From Devosia soli (lineage in GTDB: Bacteria; Pseudomonadota; Alphaproteobacteria; Rhizobiales; Devosiaceae), in the NCBI RefSeq assembly GCF_000970455.1, contig NZ_LAJG01000035.1, positions 1-47,694 of the forward strand: 47,694 nt of DNA, read 5' to 3'. Within the stretch, counting starts at the first letter, position 1. Each line of letters starts with the position of its first letter. Shown piece after piece: positions 27,202 through 35,440 of this stretch. A model generated the notes under the pieces. That model made no database searches. It saw nothing but the letters and a program-made list of their open reading frames with translations, and was not told where the DNA came from. A program made the translations under genes and the position numbers.

Positions 27202-28143
27202 ATGTTCGTTGTGGGTGGGGAAAGTCTTGTCGATCTGGTGCCGGTTTCGGCAGAGCCCGGAGCCAAAATCCTGGCGCTCCCAGGTGGCTCGCCCTTTAAC
27301 TGCGCGATCGCCCTCGCCAAGCTTGGCAACGAGACCGGCTTTCTCTGCCCTATCAGCCAGGATCAGTATGGCGACATGCTGCTCGAGCCGCTCGCCGAGG
27401 CAGGCGTCGCGGTGTTGATGAAAGAGCGCGTCAAGGAGCCGACGACCAAGGCAGTCATCACCTTCAACGCCAGGATGCAGGCAAGCTATGTCTTTGAGCG
27501 GGGCGCCGACCGGGCTTTTACCCGTGAGGGACTGATGGCGGCGCTGCCACAAAGCATCGAACTCTACCAGATCGGCGGCTTTGCGCCGATGCTCGCGGAG
27601 GATGCAGAAAAGTGGCTCCCGGTGGTCAAGGCGGCCATCGGCCGGGGGGCGACCATTTCCTTCGACATCAATGTGCGCAAGGTCGATGACGAGGACGGAT
27701 ATCGCCGCCGCCTCGCGGACTTTTTGGACCTCGCGCATATCATCAAACTTTCCGAAGAGGACCATGACTGGCTCGAGCCCGGCATGACGATCGAAGAGCA
27801 TGCCAAGCTCCTGCTCGACCGGCCCAATTGCGAACTCGTTGTCGTAACGCTGGGCGAACACGGCTCGCGCGCTTTTTCCAATGTGGCCGAAGGCAAGGCT
27901 GGCATTTATTCGCCACCGGTTTTCGGTGACACGGTCGGCGCGGGCGACAGCCTGATGGCGGGTATTCTCACCTGGCTTCATGAAACAGGCGCGCTCAAGC
28001 TCGGAAAGCTCGGGCAGCTCGACCGGGCGGCGCTTGAAAAAACGCTGCGCTTTGGCGCCGTCGTCGCTGGCCTCAACTGCGCACAAAAAGGCTGCAAGCC
28101 GCCGACCCGCGCCGAAGTAGATGCGGTTCTGGCGAGCGGTTGA
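27202..28143 (+). CDS. PfkB-family sugar kinase, fructokinase-like
   Basis: ATP-dependent carbohydrate kinase of 313 aa. ATG 27202 begins MFVVGGESLVDLVPV, the normal PfkB opening; the upstream frame to 27115 is dropped. The first signature GGSPFNCAIALAKLGNETGF and the second DTVGAGDSLMAGIL, with catalytic Asp249, are both intact. Overall pattern and the terminal KGCKPPTR resemble rhizobial fructokinases. Because an altronate-type dehydratase and KDPG aldolase are in the same window, 2-keto-3-deoxygluconate kinase is an alternative that sequence alone does not exclude. It is divergent from takP, sharing a 193-bp intergenic region. Confidence 0.85.
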   Translation: MFVVGGESLVDLVPVSAEPGAKILALPGGSPFNCAIALAKLGNETGFLCPISQDQYGDMLLEPLAEAGVAVLMKERVKEPTTKAVITFNARMQASYVFERGADRAFTREGLMAALPQSIELYQIGGFAPMLAEDAEKWLPVVKAAIGRGATISFDINVRKVDDEDGYRRRLADFLDLAHIIKLSEEDHDWLEPGMTIEEHAKLLLDRPNCELVVVTLGEHGSRAFSNVAEGKAGIYSPPVFGDTVGAGDSLMAGILTWLHETGALKLGKLGQLDRAALEKTLRFGAVVAGLNCAQKGCKPPTRAEVDAVLASG

Positions 28144-28320
28144 TCGCTGGGGCTCAGCCCAAGCATCGACCGGCAACAAATAGCTTATTACTGAATCGCC
28201 CGATGTCGACTGTAGTCCCGCATCGAGCAATACCTGTGGGGCTAGACCGGCTTTTTCTGTTGTCGCTGAGCGAGGCGAAGGGGGAGCAACGAGCTGGCAG
28301 TTCCGCTGTTGACAGGCAGA

Positions 28321-29061
28321 TCAAGCAGCACCGAAGCGTTTGGTGACAAATTGTTGGCGGTGCCAAGAGAGTGCAGCTTGGTCGAGGGCCAAGAGACTTT
28401 TCAGAACCAGCTTGCCTTTTGGATTGACCGTAGCCGCGAAGTCGGGTGTGGCGGCGAACAAATCGACCACAATCTGCATGTCTGGACCGATCGTCCAATA
28501 GAAAGATCTGAACAGCTCAGATGCTTCGCCATCAAGGAAAAGCAGATTGTTGACGTGCAGTGTTCCGCCGTCCTTCACGGGACGAATAAAGGTGGCAACG
28601 CCATTATCCGTCACGATGCCGGAAAAGCTGCAAACGCCTCTTTGATCCCGCTCGACCTGCGCCAGCACGCGGTCCAAGGTCTCGGATACGAAACTTGCGC
28701 GGAACGCGTCTTGTGCGTCTTTGATGCCTGTGACCTTTGAAATGATTTCTTCATAGAGATCATCGGCGATCTGATCGATTTTGGGCTCCGCCGGCGCATG
28801 ACCCCTAAATGGTATGGGCTCCACGAATGGGCTTATGTTCTTGAGGTGAACATAGCTTTGCCCACCCTCATTGCTGAAGAAATCGACTTCGCCCAGGGCA
28901 ACGTAACCCTCCGCAAAAGTCGGGCCCAGTTCCGCGAGGATCGCTAGCTCGCCGAGTCTATGGGAGAAATTTACCTCGTCGTCGAGCGTGCAAGTAAATG
29001 CGTGAGGACTGCCGGGTTCAGGCATCTCGCCAACCTGCGTGTAGACAACCAATTTGGACAA
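28321..29061 (-). CDS. Unknown protein with degenerate HNH_2-like C-terminal domain
   Basis: 246 aa, no signal peptide or membrane segment. The C-terminal ~110 residues recall the HNH_2 nuclease layout: CSFSGIVTDNG, then IRPVKDGGTLHVNN, LLFLDGEASELF and a terminal LSWHRQQF. However, the usual AAH before IRP is ATF here and the LRSDLHRLFD block is LDGEASELFR, so catalytic histidines appear lost. The N-terminal half matches nothing I know. Base composition is lower than its surroundings (two lines counted: 53% and 48% G+C against about 58-65% in neighbouring genes), which suggests acquisition. It may be an inactive relative, for example a DNA-binding or regulatory form. A palindrome at 29120 lies 59 bp upstream. 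Confidence 0.6.
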   Translation of the reverse strand: MSKLVVYTQVGEMPEPGSPHAFTCTLDDEVNFSHRLGELAILAELGPTFAEGYVALGEVDFFSNEGGQSYVHLKNISPFVEPIPFRGHAPAEPKIDQIADDLYEEIISKVTGIKDAQDAFRASFVSETLDRVLAQVERDQRGVCSFSGIVTDNGVATFIRPVKDGGTLHVNNLLFLDGEASELFRSFYWTIGPDMQIVVDLFAATPDFAATVNPKGKLVLKSLLALDQAALSWHRQQFVTKRFGAA

Positions 29062-29119
29062 GGGGCGGTGCTCCGCGGCATCGGTTACCGTGGAGCATCA
29101 TATATGGTTAGGCATAGCA

Positions 29120-29135
29120 CGTACATGAATGTACG
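29120..29135. promoter_or_regulatory. Palindrome upstream of the HNH-like gene
   Basis: CGTACAT-GA-ATGTACG is a 7-bp perfect inverted repeat with a 2-nt spacer, between the FAH-family gene stop (29155) and the start of the HNH-like gene (29061). Position and symmetry fit an operator; no T-run supports termination. Confidence 0.45.
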
Positions 29136-29154
29136 AGACCGAGTGTCCGGCTGC

Positions 29155-30006
29155 TTAAGCCTGGTATGCCCTGACATTCTGCTTCTGCTCACCGAGGCCT
29201 TCGATGCCGAGATGCATGACGTTGCCGGGTTTGAGCCACACTGGGTCGGGCTTGATGCCCATGCCGACGCCGGGTGGGGTGCCGGTGGTGATGATGTCGC
29301 CGGGCTGAAGGCTCATGAACTGGCTGACATAGGAGACGACTTTGGCGACGCCAAAGATCATCGTCTTGGTCGAGCCGTTCTGGTAGCGGTGGCCATCGAC
29401 TTCGAGCCACATGGAAAGGTTCTGGGGATCAGGCACTTCGTCCTTGGTGACGAGCCAGGGGCCGATGGGCCCAAACGTGTCGGCGCCCTTGCCCTTGTCC
29501 CAAGTGCCGCCGCGCTCGGTCTGGAAGTGACGCTCGGAGACGTCGTTGCAGACGCAATAGCCGGCGACGTGGTCGAGCGCATCGGCTTCTTCGACATAGC
29601 GGGCTTCCTTGCCGATGACGACGGCGAGCTCGACTTCCCAATCGGGCTTGATGGCGTTTTTCGGGATGATGACATCGTCATTGGGGCCGATGATGGCGCT
29701 GGTGGCCTTCATGAAGATGATCGGCTCTTCCGGAATTTTTGCACCGGTCTCGGCGGCGTGGTCGGCATAGTTAAGCCCGATGCAGATGAATTTCCCAACA
29801 TTGGCGACGCAAGGGCCGATGCGCTCGGACGCGTCGAGCTTGGGCAGGAGGTCGATATCCGTGCCGGCGATCTTGGCGAGGCCTTCGGGGAGCAGCGTTG
29901 AGCCGCCGATATCGCCGACCACGCCGGTGAGATCGCGGATCGAGCCATCCTGAGCAAGAATGGCGGGCTTTTCAGAGCCCTTGGGGCCGACGCGGAGCAG
30001 TTTCAT
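29155..30006 (-). CDS. Fumarylacetoacetate hydrolase-family enzyme, probable 2,4-diketo-3-deoxy-L-fuconate hydrolase
   Basis: 283 aa from ATG 30006 (AGAGGA upstream). Family blocks GKFICIGLNYADHAAETG, KATSAIIGPNDDV, DWEVELAVVIGK and GTPPGVGMG are all present, with the metal-binding acidic residues of the FAH fold in WEVELAVV. This subgroup is often misnamed ureidoglycolate lyase; members characterised in the non-phosphorylating L-fucose/L-rhamnose pathways split the 2,4-diketo-3-deoxy acid into pyruvate and L-lactate. Its operon neighbour is L-fucose mutarotase, which supports the fucose reading. Exact substrate is inferred. Confidence 0.82.
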   Translation of the reverse strand: MKLLRVGPKGSEKPAILAQDGSIRDLTGVVGDIGGSTLLPEGLAKIAGTDIDLLPKLDASERIGPCVANVGKFICIGLNYADHAAETGAKIPEEPIIFMKATSAIIGPNDDVIIPKNAIKPDWEVELAVVIGKEARYVEEADALDHVAGYCVCNDVSERHFQTERGGTWDKGKGADTFGPIGPWLVTKDEVPDPQNLSMWLEVDGHRYQNGSTKTMIFGVAKVVSYVSQFMSLQPGDIITTGTPPGVGMGIKPDPVWLKPGNVMHLGIEGLGEQKQNVRAYQA

Positions 30007-30088
30007 TGACAAAAATCCTCTTGGGTGTCGCCTGTTGGTGGAGGCGGGTGTTCTTGATGTCGAGCGCGACTTTCGTTCGCCGCGGTAA

Positions 30089-30523
30089 TCAGGCCTTGGG
30101 GCGGATGATGCCCTTTTTCAGGATAATATTGGCGTAGAGCCGGTGTTCGCCGGTCTGGACGACGGCGACGGCTTTCTTCGCGCGATCGTAGAAGGCAAAG
30201 CGTTCCACGGTCGAAAAGCTCTTGGCCGGTTCGTGGCGGCGGATGATCCCTTCGAAAGTGTCGTAAATGGGTTCGCGCTGCTCGGGATGATCGACCACGG
30301 CCATGCCGATGGCGGTTTCCTCGACGAATTCGTCCAGCGGCATGAGCGTCAGAATGGCATCGAGCATATCGGTGGCTGAGATGCCGTCGGCGCGATGGAC
30401 GTTCGGCCCCAGGAATTCGGCCGGAAAATTGGCGTCGGCAATGACGATTTCATCGCCATGGCCCATGGCGCGGAGCGTGGCGAGAAGTTCGGGCCCCAAA
30501 ATGGGCGGGATGAGCTTGAGCAT
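30089..30523 (-). CDS. fucU: L-fucose mutarotase (FucU/RbsD family)
   Basis: Interconverts alpha and beta anomers of L-fucose. 144 aa against 140 in E. coli FucU. The catalytic His22 (AMGHGDEIVIAD) and Asp30 are kept, and the FucU-specific C-terminus RFAFYDRAKKAVAVVQTGE followed by LYANIILKKG is clear. RbsD-type pyranases end differently. GGAG lies 5 nt before ATG 30523. It is 15 bp downstream of the GntR gene and 82 bp upstream of the FAH-family gene, so the three form one minus-strand operon. Confidence 0.92.
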   Translation of the reverse strand: MLKLIPPILGPELLATLRAMGHGDEIVIADANFPAEFLGPNVHRADGISATDMLDAILTLMPLDEFVEETAIGMAVVDHPEQREPIYDTFEGIIRRHEPAKSFSTVERFAFYDRAKKAVAVVQTGEHRLYANIILKKGIIRPKA

Positions 30524-30538
30524 GGTGTCTCCGAAGGT

Positions 30539-31288
30539 TCAGCCGAAAGGAAAATCGCCGTCGTCGAGCGCCACTTCGGCGCCGTCGGCGAACATGTGCG
30601 GGTGCTCGCGGGCGAAGGCAAAGAGCTCGACCATGACGGCATCGATATGGGCGCGTATCGCAGCAATGGCCTGGGGGGTGTCGCCAGCGACGATGCCATC
30701 GAGAATGGCCTGATGCTCGGCGATCGTAAGCGCGAGACGGCGCGGGGTGATGATGAGGCGGCGGGCGCGGTCGAGATTGGCGCGGGCCTTGTCGATGATG
30801 GCCTTTACCTTGGTCATCCGCATGGAGCGGAAGATGATGTCGTGAAAATCAATATCGATCTGGTGGAAGGTTTCGCTATCGTCGCGCGCGGCAGCGGCGC
30901 GTTGATCGGCCATATTGGCCTGCAGCGCGGCGATCAATTCGGCATCGTGTCGGCCGATGAGAACGCGGAGGGCTTCGCTCTCGAGGCCCTTGCGGATCAG
31001 CATATATTCGCGGACATCGGCGATGCGAACAAGCGAAACGGTCGAGCCGCGCTGGGGCGCAATGTCGACGAGGCCTTCTTCGGCGAGGCGCGCAAATGCT
31101 TCGCTGACGGGGAAGCGCGACACCTCGAAATGGGCGCATATACCTGCCTTATCCAGCACCGTGCCGGGCGGCAGCGCCAAGGTGACGATCGCCTGTCGCA
31201 AGGCCTGCGTCACCTCTGCAGTCACATTGCCGCGCGCCAGCGTCGCTGGCCGTGTCAAAAAAGAATAAGAACTTGTATGGTTGTTCAT
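30539..31288 (-). CDS. GntR-family regulator, FadR/FCD type
   Basis: Transcription factor of 249 aa, likely sensing a sugar acid or related acid. Winged helix-turn-helix at about 22-88 (LPPGTVLDKAGICAHFEVSR, EEGLVDIAPQRGSTV), FCD effector domain at about 95-235 with putative metal ligands in IDFHDIIF, AEHQAIL and IRAHIDAV. It heads the operon with fucU and the FAH hydrolase and is divergent from a dehydratase gene. A perfect palindrome lies 1 bp upstream of its start codon and recurs before lldD, so it probably represses itself and those genes. No ribosome site is seen before ATG 31288; a downstream GTG could be the true start. Confidence 0.88.
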   Translation of the reverse strand: MNNHTSSYSFLTRPATLARGNVTAEVTQALRQAIVTLALPPGTVLDKAGICAHFEVSRFPVSEAFARLAEEGLVDIAPQRGSTVSLVRIADVREYMLIRKGLESEALRVLIGRHDAELIAALQANMADQRAAAARDDSETFHQIDIDFHDIIFRSMRMTKVKAIIDKARANLDRARRLIITPRRLALTIAEHQAILDGIVAGDTPQAIAAIRAHIDAVMVELFAFAREHPHMFADGAEVALDDGDFPFG

Positions 31289-31289
31289 G

Positions 31290-31301
31290 CTAACATGTTA
31301 G
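31290..31301. promoter_or_regulatory. GntR operator (palindrome), copy 1
   Basis: CTAACATGTTAG is a perfect 12-bp palindrome in the gntR/dehydratase intergenic region, next to the gntR start. The form TAAC-AT-GTTA is plausible for a FadR-type GntR site. The same 12 bp plus TT on the right recur at 43619-43632. Confidence 0.7.
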
Positions 31302-31323
31302 TTAGTGCGCAGCCGTCCCGCAA

Positions 31324-31349
31324 TGGCCCAATCTGACTGCGATGGGCCA
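31324..31349. promoter_or_regulatory. Second inverted repeat in the gntR-dehydratase region
   Basis: TGGCCCA (31324-31330) and TGGGCCA (31343-31349) are separated by 12 bp, 45 bp before the dehydratase start. This could be an operator for a second regulator or a 5' hairpin of the dehydratase mRNA. Confidence 0.35.
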
Positions 31350-31393
31350 AAGCGTAAAGCACCCGTTGAGACCTCTTTCTGCCGGAACGCCCC

Positions 31394-32944
31394 ATGTCCG
31401 AAACCATGACCCGCCCGCAAGGCAAGACCCTGACGCTGAATGGCGCTGACAATATCGCCGTGGCGCTGGCCAATCTCGATCCCGGCACAGAGACGGCGCA
31501 GGGCGTTTCGATCGTCAAGCGCGTGCCGCGCGGGCATAAGTTTGCGACGCGGCCGATCGCGGCCGGCGAGGCCATTGTCAAATTCGGGCAGATCATCGGC
31601 TTTGCCAAGGACGGCATTCCGGCCGGTGATTGGGTGCATGAGCACAATTGCGGCATGGGCGGGCCGGACGGCACGCTCGAACATGATTATGCCTTTGCCG
31701 AAGGCGCGGTGCCGGTCGAATTTTTGACGGGGCCAGAACAAGCGACGTTCCAAGGCTATCGCCGGGCCAATGGCAAGGTCGGGACGCGCAACTATATCGG
31801 CATTCTGACATCGGTGAACTGCTCGGCGACCGTTGCCAAGTTCATGGCGCAGGCCATCAAGAATTCCGGCATTTTGGACGATTATCCCGAGATTGACGGC
31901 ATAATTCCCTTCGTCCATGGCACCGGTTGCGCCATGGACAATCAGGGCGAAGGTTATCAGATCCTGCGACGCACGCAGTGGGGCTATACCGCCAATCCCA
32001 ATCTTGGCGCGGCCCTCTTGGTCGGGCTTGGCTGCGAAGTGTTTCAGATCGAGCGGATGAAGCAGTCCTATGGGATGACCGAGACCGACACGTTCCAGAC
32101 CATGACGATCCAGGAGATCGGCGGGACCAAGAAGATGATCGACTGGGGCGTCGAGCGCATCAAGGAAATGCTGCCGATCGCGGCGCGGGCCAAGCGCGAG
32201 ACGGTGCCGGCTTCTGAGCTGACGCTGGCGCTGCAGTGCGGTGGATCGGATGGCTATTCGGGGATCACCGCCAATCCGGCGCTTGGCGTCGCGGCAGACC
32301 TTCTCGTGCGCAATGGCGGGACGGCAATCCTTTCGGAAACGCCCGAGATCTATGGTGCCGAGCACCTGCTCACCCGCCGCGCGGTCAGTCGGGAAGTGGG
32401 TGAAAAGCTGCTTTCGCGCATCAAGTGGTGGGAGGATTACACCCAGCGCAATGGTGGCGAGATGAACAATAATCCTTCGCCAGGCAACAAGGCGGGTGGG
32501 CTGACGACGATTCTCGAAAAGTCGCTCGGCGCGGCGGCCAAGGGCGGAACCTCACCGCTGACGGCGGTCTATGAATATGCCGAGCCAGTGACCGAGAAGG
32601 GTTTTGTGTTCATGGACACGCCGGGCTTCGATCCGGTTTCGGCGACGGGGCAGGTGGCTGGTGGGGCCAATATCCTGGCGTTCACCACCGGCCGCGGTTC
32701 GGCCTATGGCTGCAAGCCGGTGCCGTCGATCAAGCTCGCCACCAATTCCGAACTTTATGGCCGCATGACCGACGATATGGACGTCAATTGCGGGGATATC
32801 GTCGAGGGCATTTCCATCGAAGACAAGGGGCAGGAGATTTTCGATCTCATGCTGCGCGTTGCCTCGGGCGAACAGACGAAGTCGGAAAAGCTCGGCTATG
32901 GCGACAACGAGTTCGTGCCTTGGCAGGTCGGCGCGGTGATGTAG
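31394..32944 (+). CDS. UxaA/GarD-family sugar-acid dehydratase (altronate or galactarate type)
   Basis: Iron-dependent dehydratase of 516 aa acting on an aldonate or aldarate. The N-terminal SAF domain (about 10-90) includes VPRGHKFATRPIAAGEAIVKFG and HEHNCGMGG; the C-terminal catalytic part includes RANGKVGTRNYIGILTSVNC, HGTGCAM, ALQCGGSDGYSGITANPALG and TTGRGSAYGCKPVPSIKLATN. Length lies between UxaA (495) and GarD (523). It is divergent from the GntR regulator and is probably under its control. Altronate would feed KDG to a PfkB kinase and to KDPG aldolase, both in this window, but no altronate-forming gene is here, so substrate is open. Confidence 0.88.
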   Translation: MSETMTRPQGKTLTLNGADNIAVALANLDPGTETAQGVSIVKRVPRGHKFATRPIAAGEAIVKFGQIIGFAKDGIPAGDWVHEHNCGMGGPDGTLEHDYAFAEGAVPVEFLTGPEQATFQGYRRANGKVGTRNYIGILTSVNCSATVAKFMAQAIKNSGILDDYPEIDGIIPFVHGTGCAMDNQGEGYQILRRTQWGYTANPNLGAALLVGLGCEVFQIERMKQSYGMTETDTFQTMTIQEIGGTKKMIDWGVERIKEMLPIAARAKRETVPASELTLALQCGGSDGYSGITANPALGVAADLLVRNGGTAILSETPEIYGAEHLLTRRAVSREVGEKLLSRIKWWEDYTQRNGGEMNNNPSPGNKAGGLTTILEKSLGAAAKGGTSPLTAVYEYAEPVTEKGFVFMDTPGFDPVSATGQVAGGANILAFTTGRGSAYGCKPVPSIKLATNSELYGRMTDDMDVNCGDIVEGISIEDKGQEIFDLMLRVASGEQTKSEKLGYGDNEFVPWQVGAVM

Positions 32945-32989
32945 TCACCCGCCTTAGGGCAAACGATCGTCGGGGTGGTAGCGCGGGCG

Positions 32990-34171
32990 CTATCGCCCCG
33001 TTTCGTTTTCGATGGTGTCGGCATTGGGGTCGATACCGACACCGAAGGCATCGACGCGACCGATCGGGGCGGCTATCAGTTGCTCGAGCGGAAAGCTGTT
33101 GTCATTGGCGGCCACTGGCTGTTGCGGCGCGCTGATCAGCAGATCGGCGGCGCGCTGGGGCGCGCGGCTGATCGGAACAACGGCGCCAGCAACTTCGAGC
33201 AGACGTGTCTGGCCCTGGCCTTGATAAGGCGGGCGCAGCATGGCTGCGGCATCGGTGCCGAGGAGCGGATCTGAAACCGCCAGGGTAACGCCGCCACCGC
33301 GATAGAAGGTGCGGATAGACTGGCTGATATAGAAGGCAAGTTTATCGGCGCCAGCGGCTGAAAAATGGATGCCGTCGTCCTTGCGCATGCGGGCATTCTG
33401 GCCGTTCACGTCGGGGCCATAAGAGGAGTACTTACCATCCTCACCGAGAAACCTGTCATAGATATCGAGGAATTCGGCGCCACCGGAGAAGGCCGCCATC
33501 TTGTGAAGCGCGCTGATCTGGCTGATGGCGGCGGAGTATTCGCTCTTCGACATGGGCGGCAGGCCGACCCAGATGACGGGTTTGCGGGCGGCGCGCAACT
33601 GGCCGAGGAACTGATTGAGGCGCGCCTGATAGGCAGCGGTCCAGCCCGGAGTCAGGGAATTATAGCTCTGGCCGTCGACCTTGATCTCCTGGCGATCGTT
33701 GACGCCGATGACGACGACGGCGAGATCGAACGTGTCCTCGGCGATCTGCTCGCCGATGGCCTTGTTCCAATCAAAGTAATCTTCCCGGACGAAGCCCGAT
33801 GAGCCGACGCCCTGGTCGATGACGACGAGGTTGGGGTCCTCGGCGTAGAAACGGTCGAGCGCTTTGGCAACGTCTACCGCGAGGGAATCGCCGAAGACGG
33901 CGAGGCGCGTAGCGCCTGGGGCTTTTTCGATCGTCGGCTTAGGCGGCGGCAAGGCTGCGGTGGGCTTGGGTGCTGCCCGTCGTGGCTGGGTCTGCTGCAC
34001 CACCGGCGGGGGCGGCGCGGCTTGCGGCTCTTCGCCGAAAAGCACGTCGAAGAGGGTCCGGCGCTTTTGCGTCTGCGCGACATCGAAGCGTTCCCCACTT
34101 TGCGCAAAAGCCGGCGCAACCTCGATGGTGGCGAAGAGAGCGAGCAGCAGAAAGACGAAAACGCGCTTCAT
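32990..34171 (-). CDS. Exported SGNH-hydrolase-family protein (DUF459)
   Basis: Periplasmic SGNH/GDSL-type protein of 393 aa with signal peptide (MKRVFVFLLLALFATIEVAPAFA) and a Pro/Gln-rich linker (about 50-85). The four blocks are recognisable: VFGDSLAVD with Ser96, GVGSSGF, VVVIGVNDRQ, and DDGIHFSAAG with Asp and His. DUF459 members are common in rhizobia, and some are linked to acyl modification of polysaccharide or peptidoglycan. The next gene in the same direction upstream is a lytic transglycosylase, which fits a cell-wall setting. Actual substrate unknown. Confidence 0.85.
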   Translation of the reverse strand: MKRVFVFLLLALFATIEVAPAFAQSGERFDVAQTQKRRTLFDVLFGEEPQAAPPPPVVQQTQPRRAAPKPTAALPPPKPTIEKAPGATRLAVFGDSLAVDVAKALDRFYAEDPNLVVIDQGVGSSGFVREDYFDWNKAIGEQIAEDTFDLAVVVIGVNDRQEIKVDGQSYNSLTPGWTAAYQARLNQFLGQLRAARKPVIWVGLPPMSKSEYSAAISQISALHKMAAFSGGAEFLDIYDRFLGEDGKYSSYGPDVNGQNARMRKDDGIHFSAAGADKLAFYISQSIRTFYRGGGVTLAVSDPLLGTDAAAMLRPPYQGQGQTRLLEVAGAVVPISRAPQRAADLLISAPQQPVAANDNSFPLEQLIAAPIGRVDAFGVGIDPNADTIENETGR

Positions 34172-34240
34172 GGGTCGGTCCGAGTGGCCTCTTGGGTCTA
34201 GCAGACTGATGGCGGCAAGACCATGGCGCTCGCCACGCCG

Positions 34241-35428
34241 TTACTGGGCGGCAAGGGCATCATAGGCGGCGCGGGTAATGAAACCATCAGCAATCTCGCC
34301 GCGTGCCGCCTGGAAACGGGCATAAGCAGCCTGGGTGATGGGCCCGAGCCGGCCGTCGACGGCGCCATCGTATAGGTCGAGATTTTTGAGGGCCCGCTGC
34401 ACGGCCTGCCGCTGAGCCAGATTGGGGAAAATGGTGTCGCGCGGCCAGGGCGTCGCAAAAGTGCCGGCGCCCTTCAGGCGGTCGGTCAGGTGGGCAACCG
34501 CCATGGCGTAGCTGTCGGAGAAGTTGTAGCCCTTGAGGACGAGATAATTGCCGGTCATCAGGAATTTGGGGCCGGTATGCCCCGCGGGAACATAGAGAAA
34601 CACCGGAATGCGCGGATCGCTGAACGGCTTGCCGGAAACCCGGGCGATGCCGCGATCGGTAAAAAAGCTGATCGGACGGAGTTCATCGCGAGTGGCGAGA
34701 AGATAATCGAAATTTTGGGGCACACTGACCTCAAAGCCCCAATCGATGCCTGGCTGATAGCCGAGATCGCGGAGAAACTTGGCCGAGGTCGCCAGCGCGT
34801 CGGCCAGCGAATCGTGAAGGTCGATGCGTCCATCGGCATCTCCGTCACTGCCATGGGCTATGACATTGGTCGGATTGACCTGGAGATGTCCGATGGCACC
34901 GGCCCACGAGCCAATGGGCGAGGTGCCGCCATTACGCTCGGCGAGAATGAGGGCGGCGAAGAAATCGGCCTTGTCCTCCGCATATCGAGTCCGCTGCTGG
35001 AAGGTGACCGTTGCCAGCGAACGGACGATGGGACGGATGAGGTCGGTGTTCGAAAGGACCGCGCCATAGTCAGTTTCGATACCCCAGATGGCGCCGAGGA
35101 GATAGGGGTCGACGCCGTAGCGCTGGCCTATGGCGGAAAACAGCTGGGCGTTGCGTTCGAGCGCCGCCATGCCGCGATTGATGCGGGAGGAGTTGACGCG
35201 CGTGTCGATATAGTCCCAGACCGGCGTCGTAAACTCCGGCTGGGTTTCTACGAGATTGGGCACGCGCGGATCGGGCGTCAGTCCCGCGGTCAGGGCGTCA
35301 TATGTGGCAGGATTGACGCCGCGCGCGACAGCCTCAGCCTTCAGCTCGGAAAGGAAGGCCGAAAAATTCGACTGCGCCAGCGCCGGATTGGTCATCAGGA
35401 GGACGATGAGGACGGCGAGCTGGCGCAT
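34241..35428 (-). CDS. Lytic murein transglycosylase (MltB/SLT_2 family), second copy
   Basis: 395 aa, the same length and plan as the gene at 3135. Signal peptide (MRQLAVLIVLLMTNPALAQ), catalytic domain with Glu118 in IWGIETDYGA and GSWAGAIGHLQVNPTNV, and a C-terminal PG_binding_1 domain (DGRLGPITQAAYARFQ). Sequence outside motifs differs clearly from the first copy, so this is an old paralogue rather than a recent duplication. It precedes the SGNH hydrolase by 69 bp and follows galE by 12 bp, so the three may be one transcript. Confidence 0.92.
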   Translation of the reverse strand: MRQLAVLIVLLMTNPALAQSNFSAFLSELKAEAVARGVNPATYDALTAGLTPDPRVPNLVETQPEFTTPVWDYIDTRVNSSRINRGMAALERNAQLFSAIGQRYGVDPYLLGAIWGIETDYGAVLSNTDLIRPIVRSLATVTFQQRTRYAEDKADFFAALILAERNGGTSPIGSWAGAIGHLQVNPTNVIAHGSDGDADGRIDLHDSLADALATSAKFLRDLGYQPGIDWGFEVSVPQNFDYLLATRDELRPISFFTDRGIARVSGKPFSDPRIPVFLYVPAGHTGPKFLMTGNYLVLKGYNFSDSYAMAVAHLTDRLKGAGTFATPWPRDTIFPNLAQRQAVQRALKNLDLYDGAVDGRLGPITQAAYARFQAARGEIADGFITRAAYDALAAQ

Positions 35429-35440
35429 GATCGAAAGGCC

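Noticed and set aside
31394..32944. Naming the dehydratase as L-fuconate dehydratase because of its neighbours
   Set aside because: Known L-fuconate dehydratases belong to the enolase superfamily; this protein is UxaA/GarD-type, so the neighbourhood argument is not enough.
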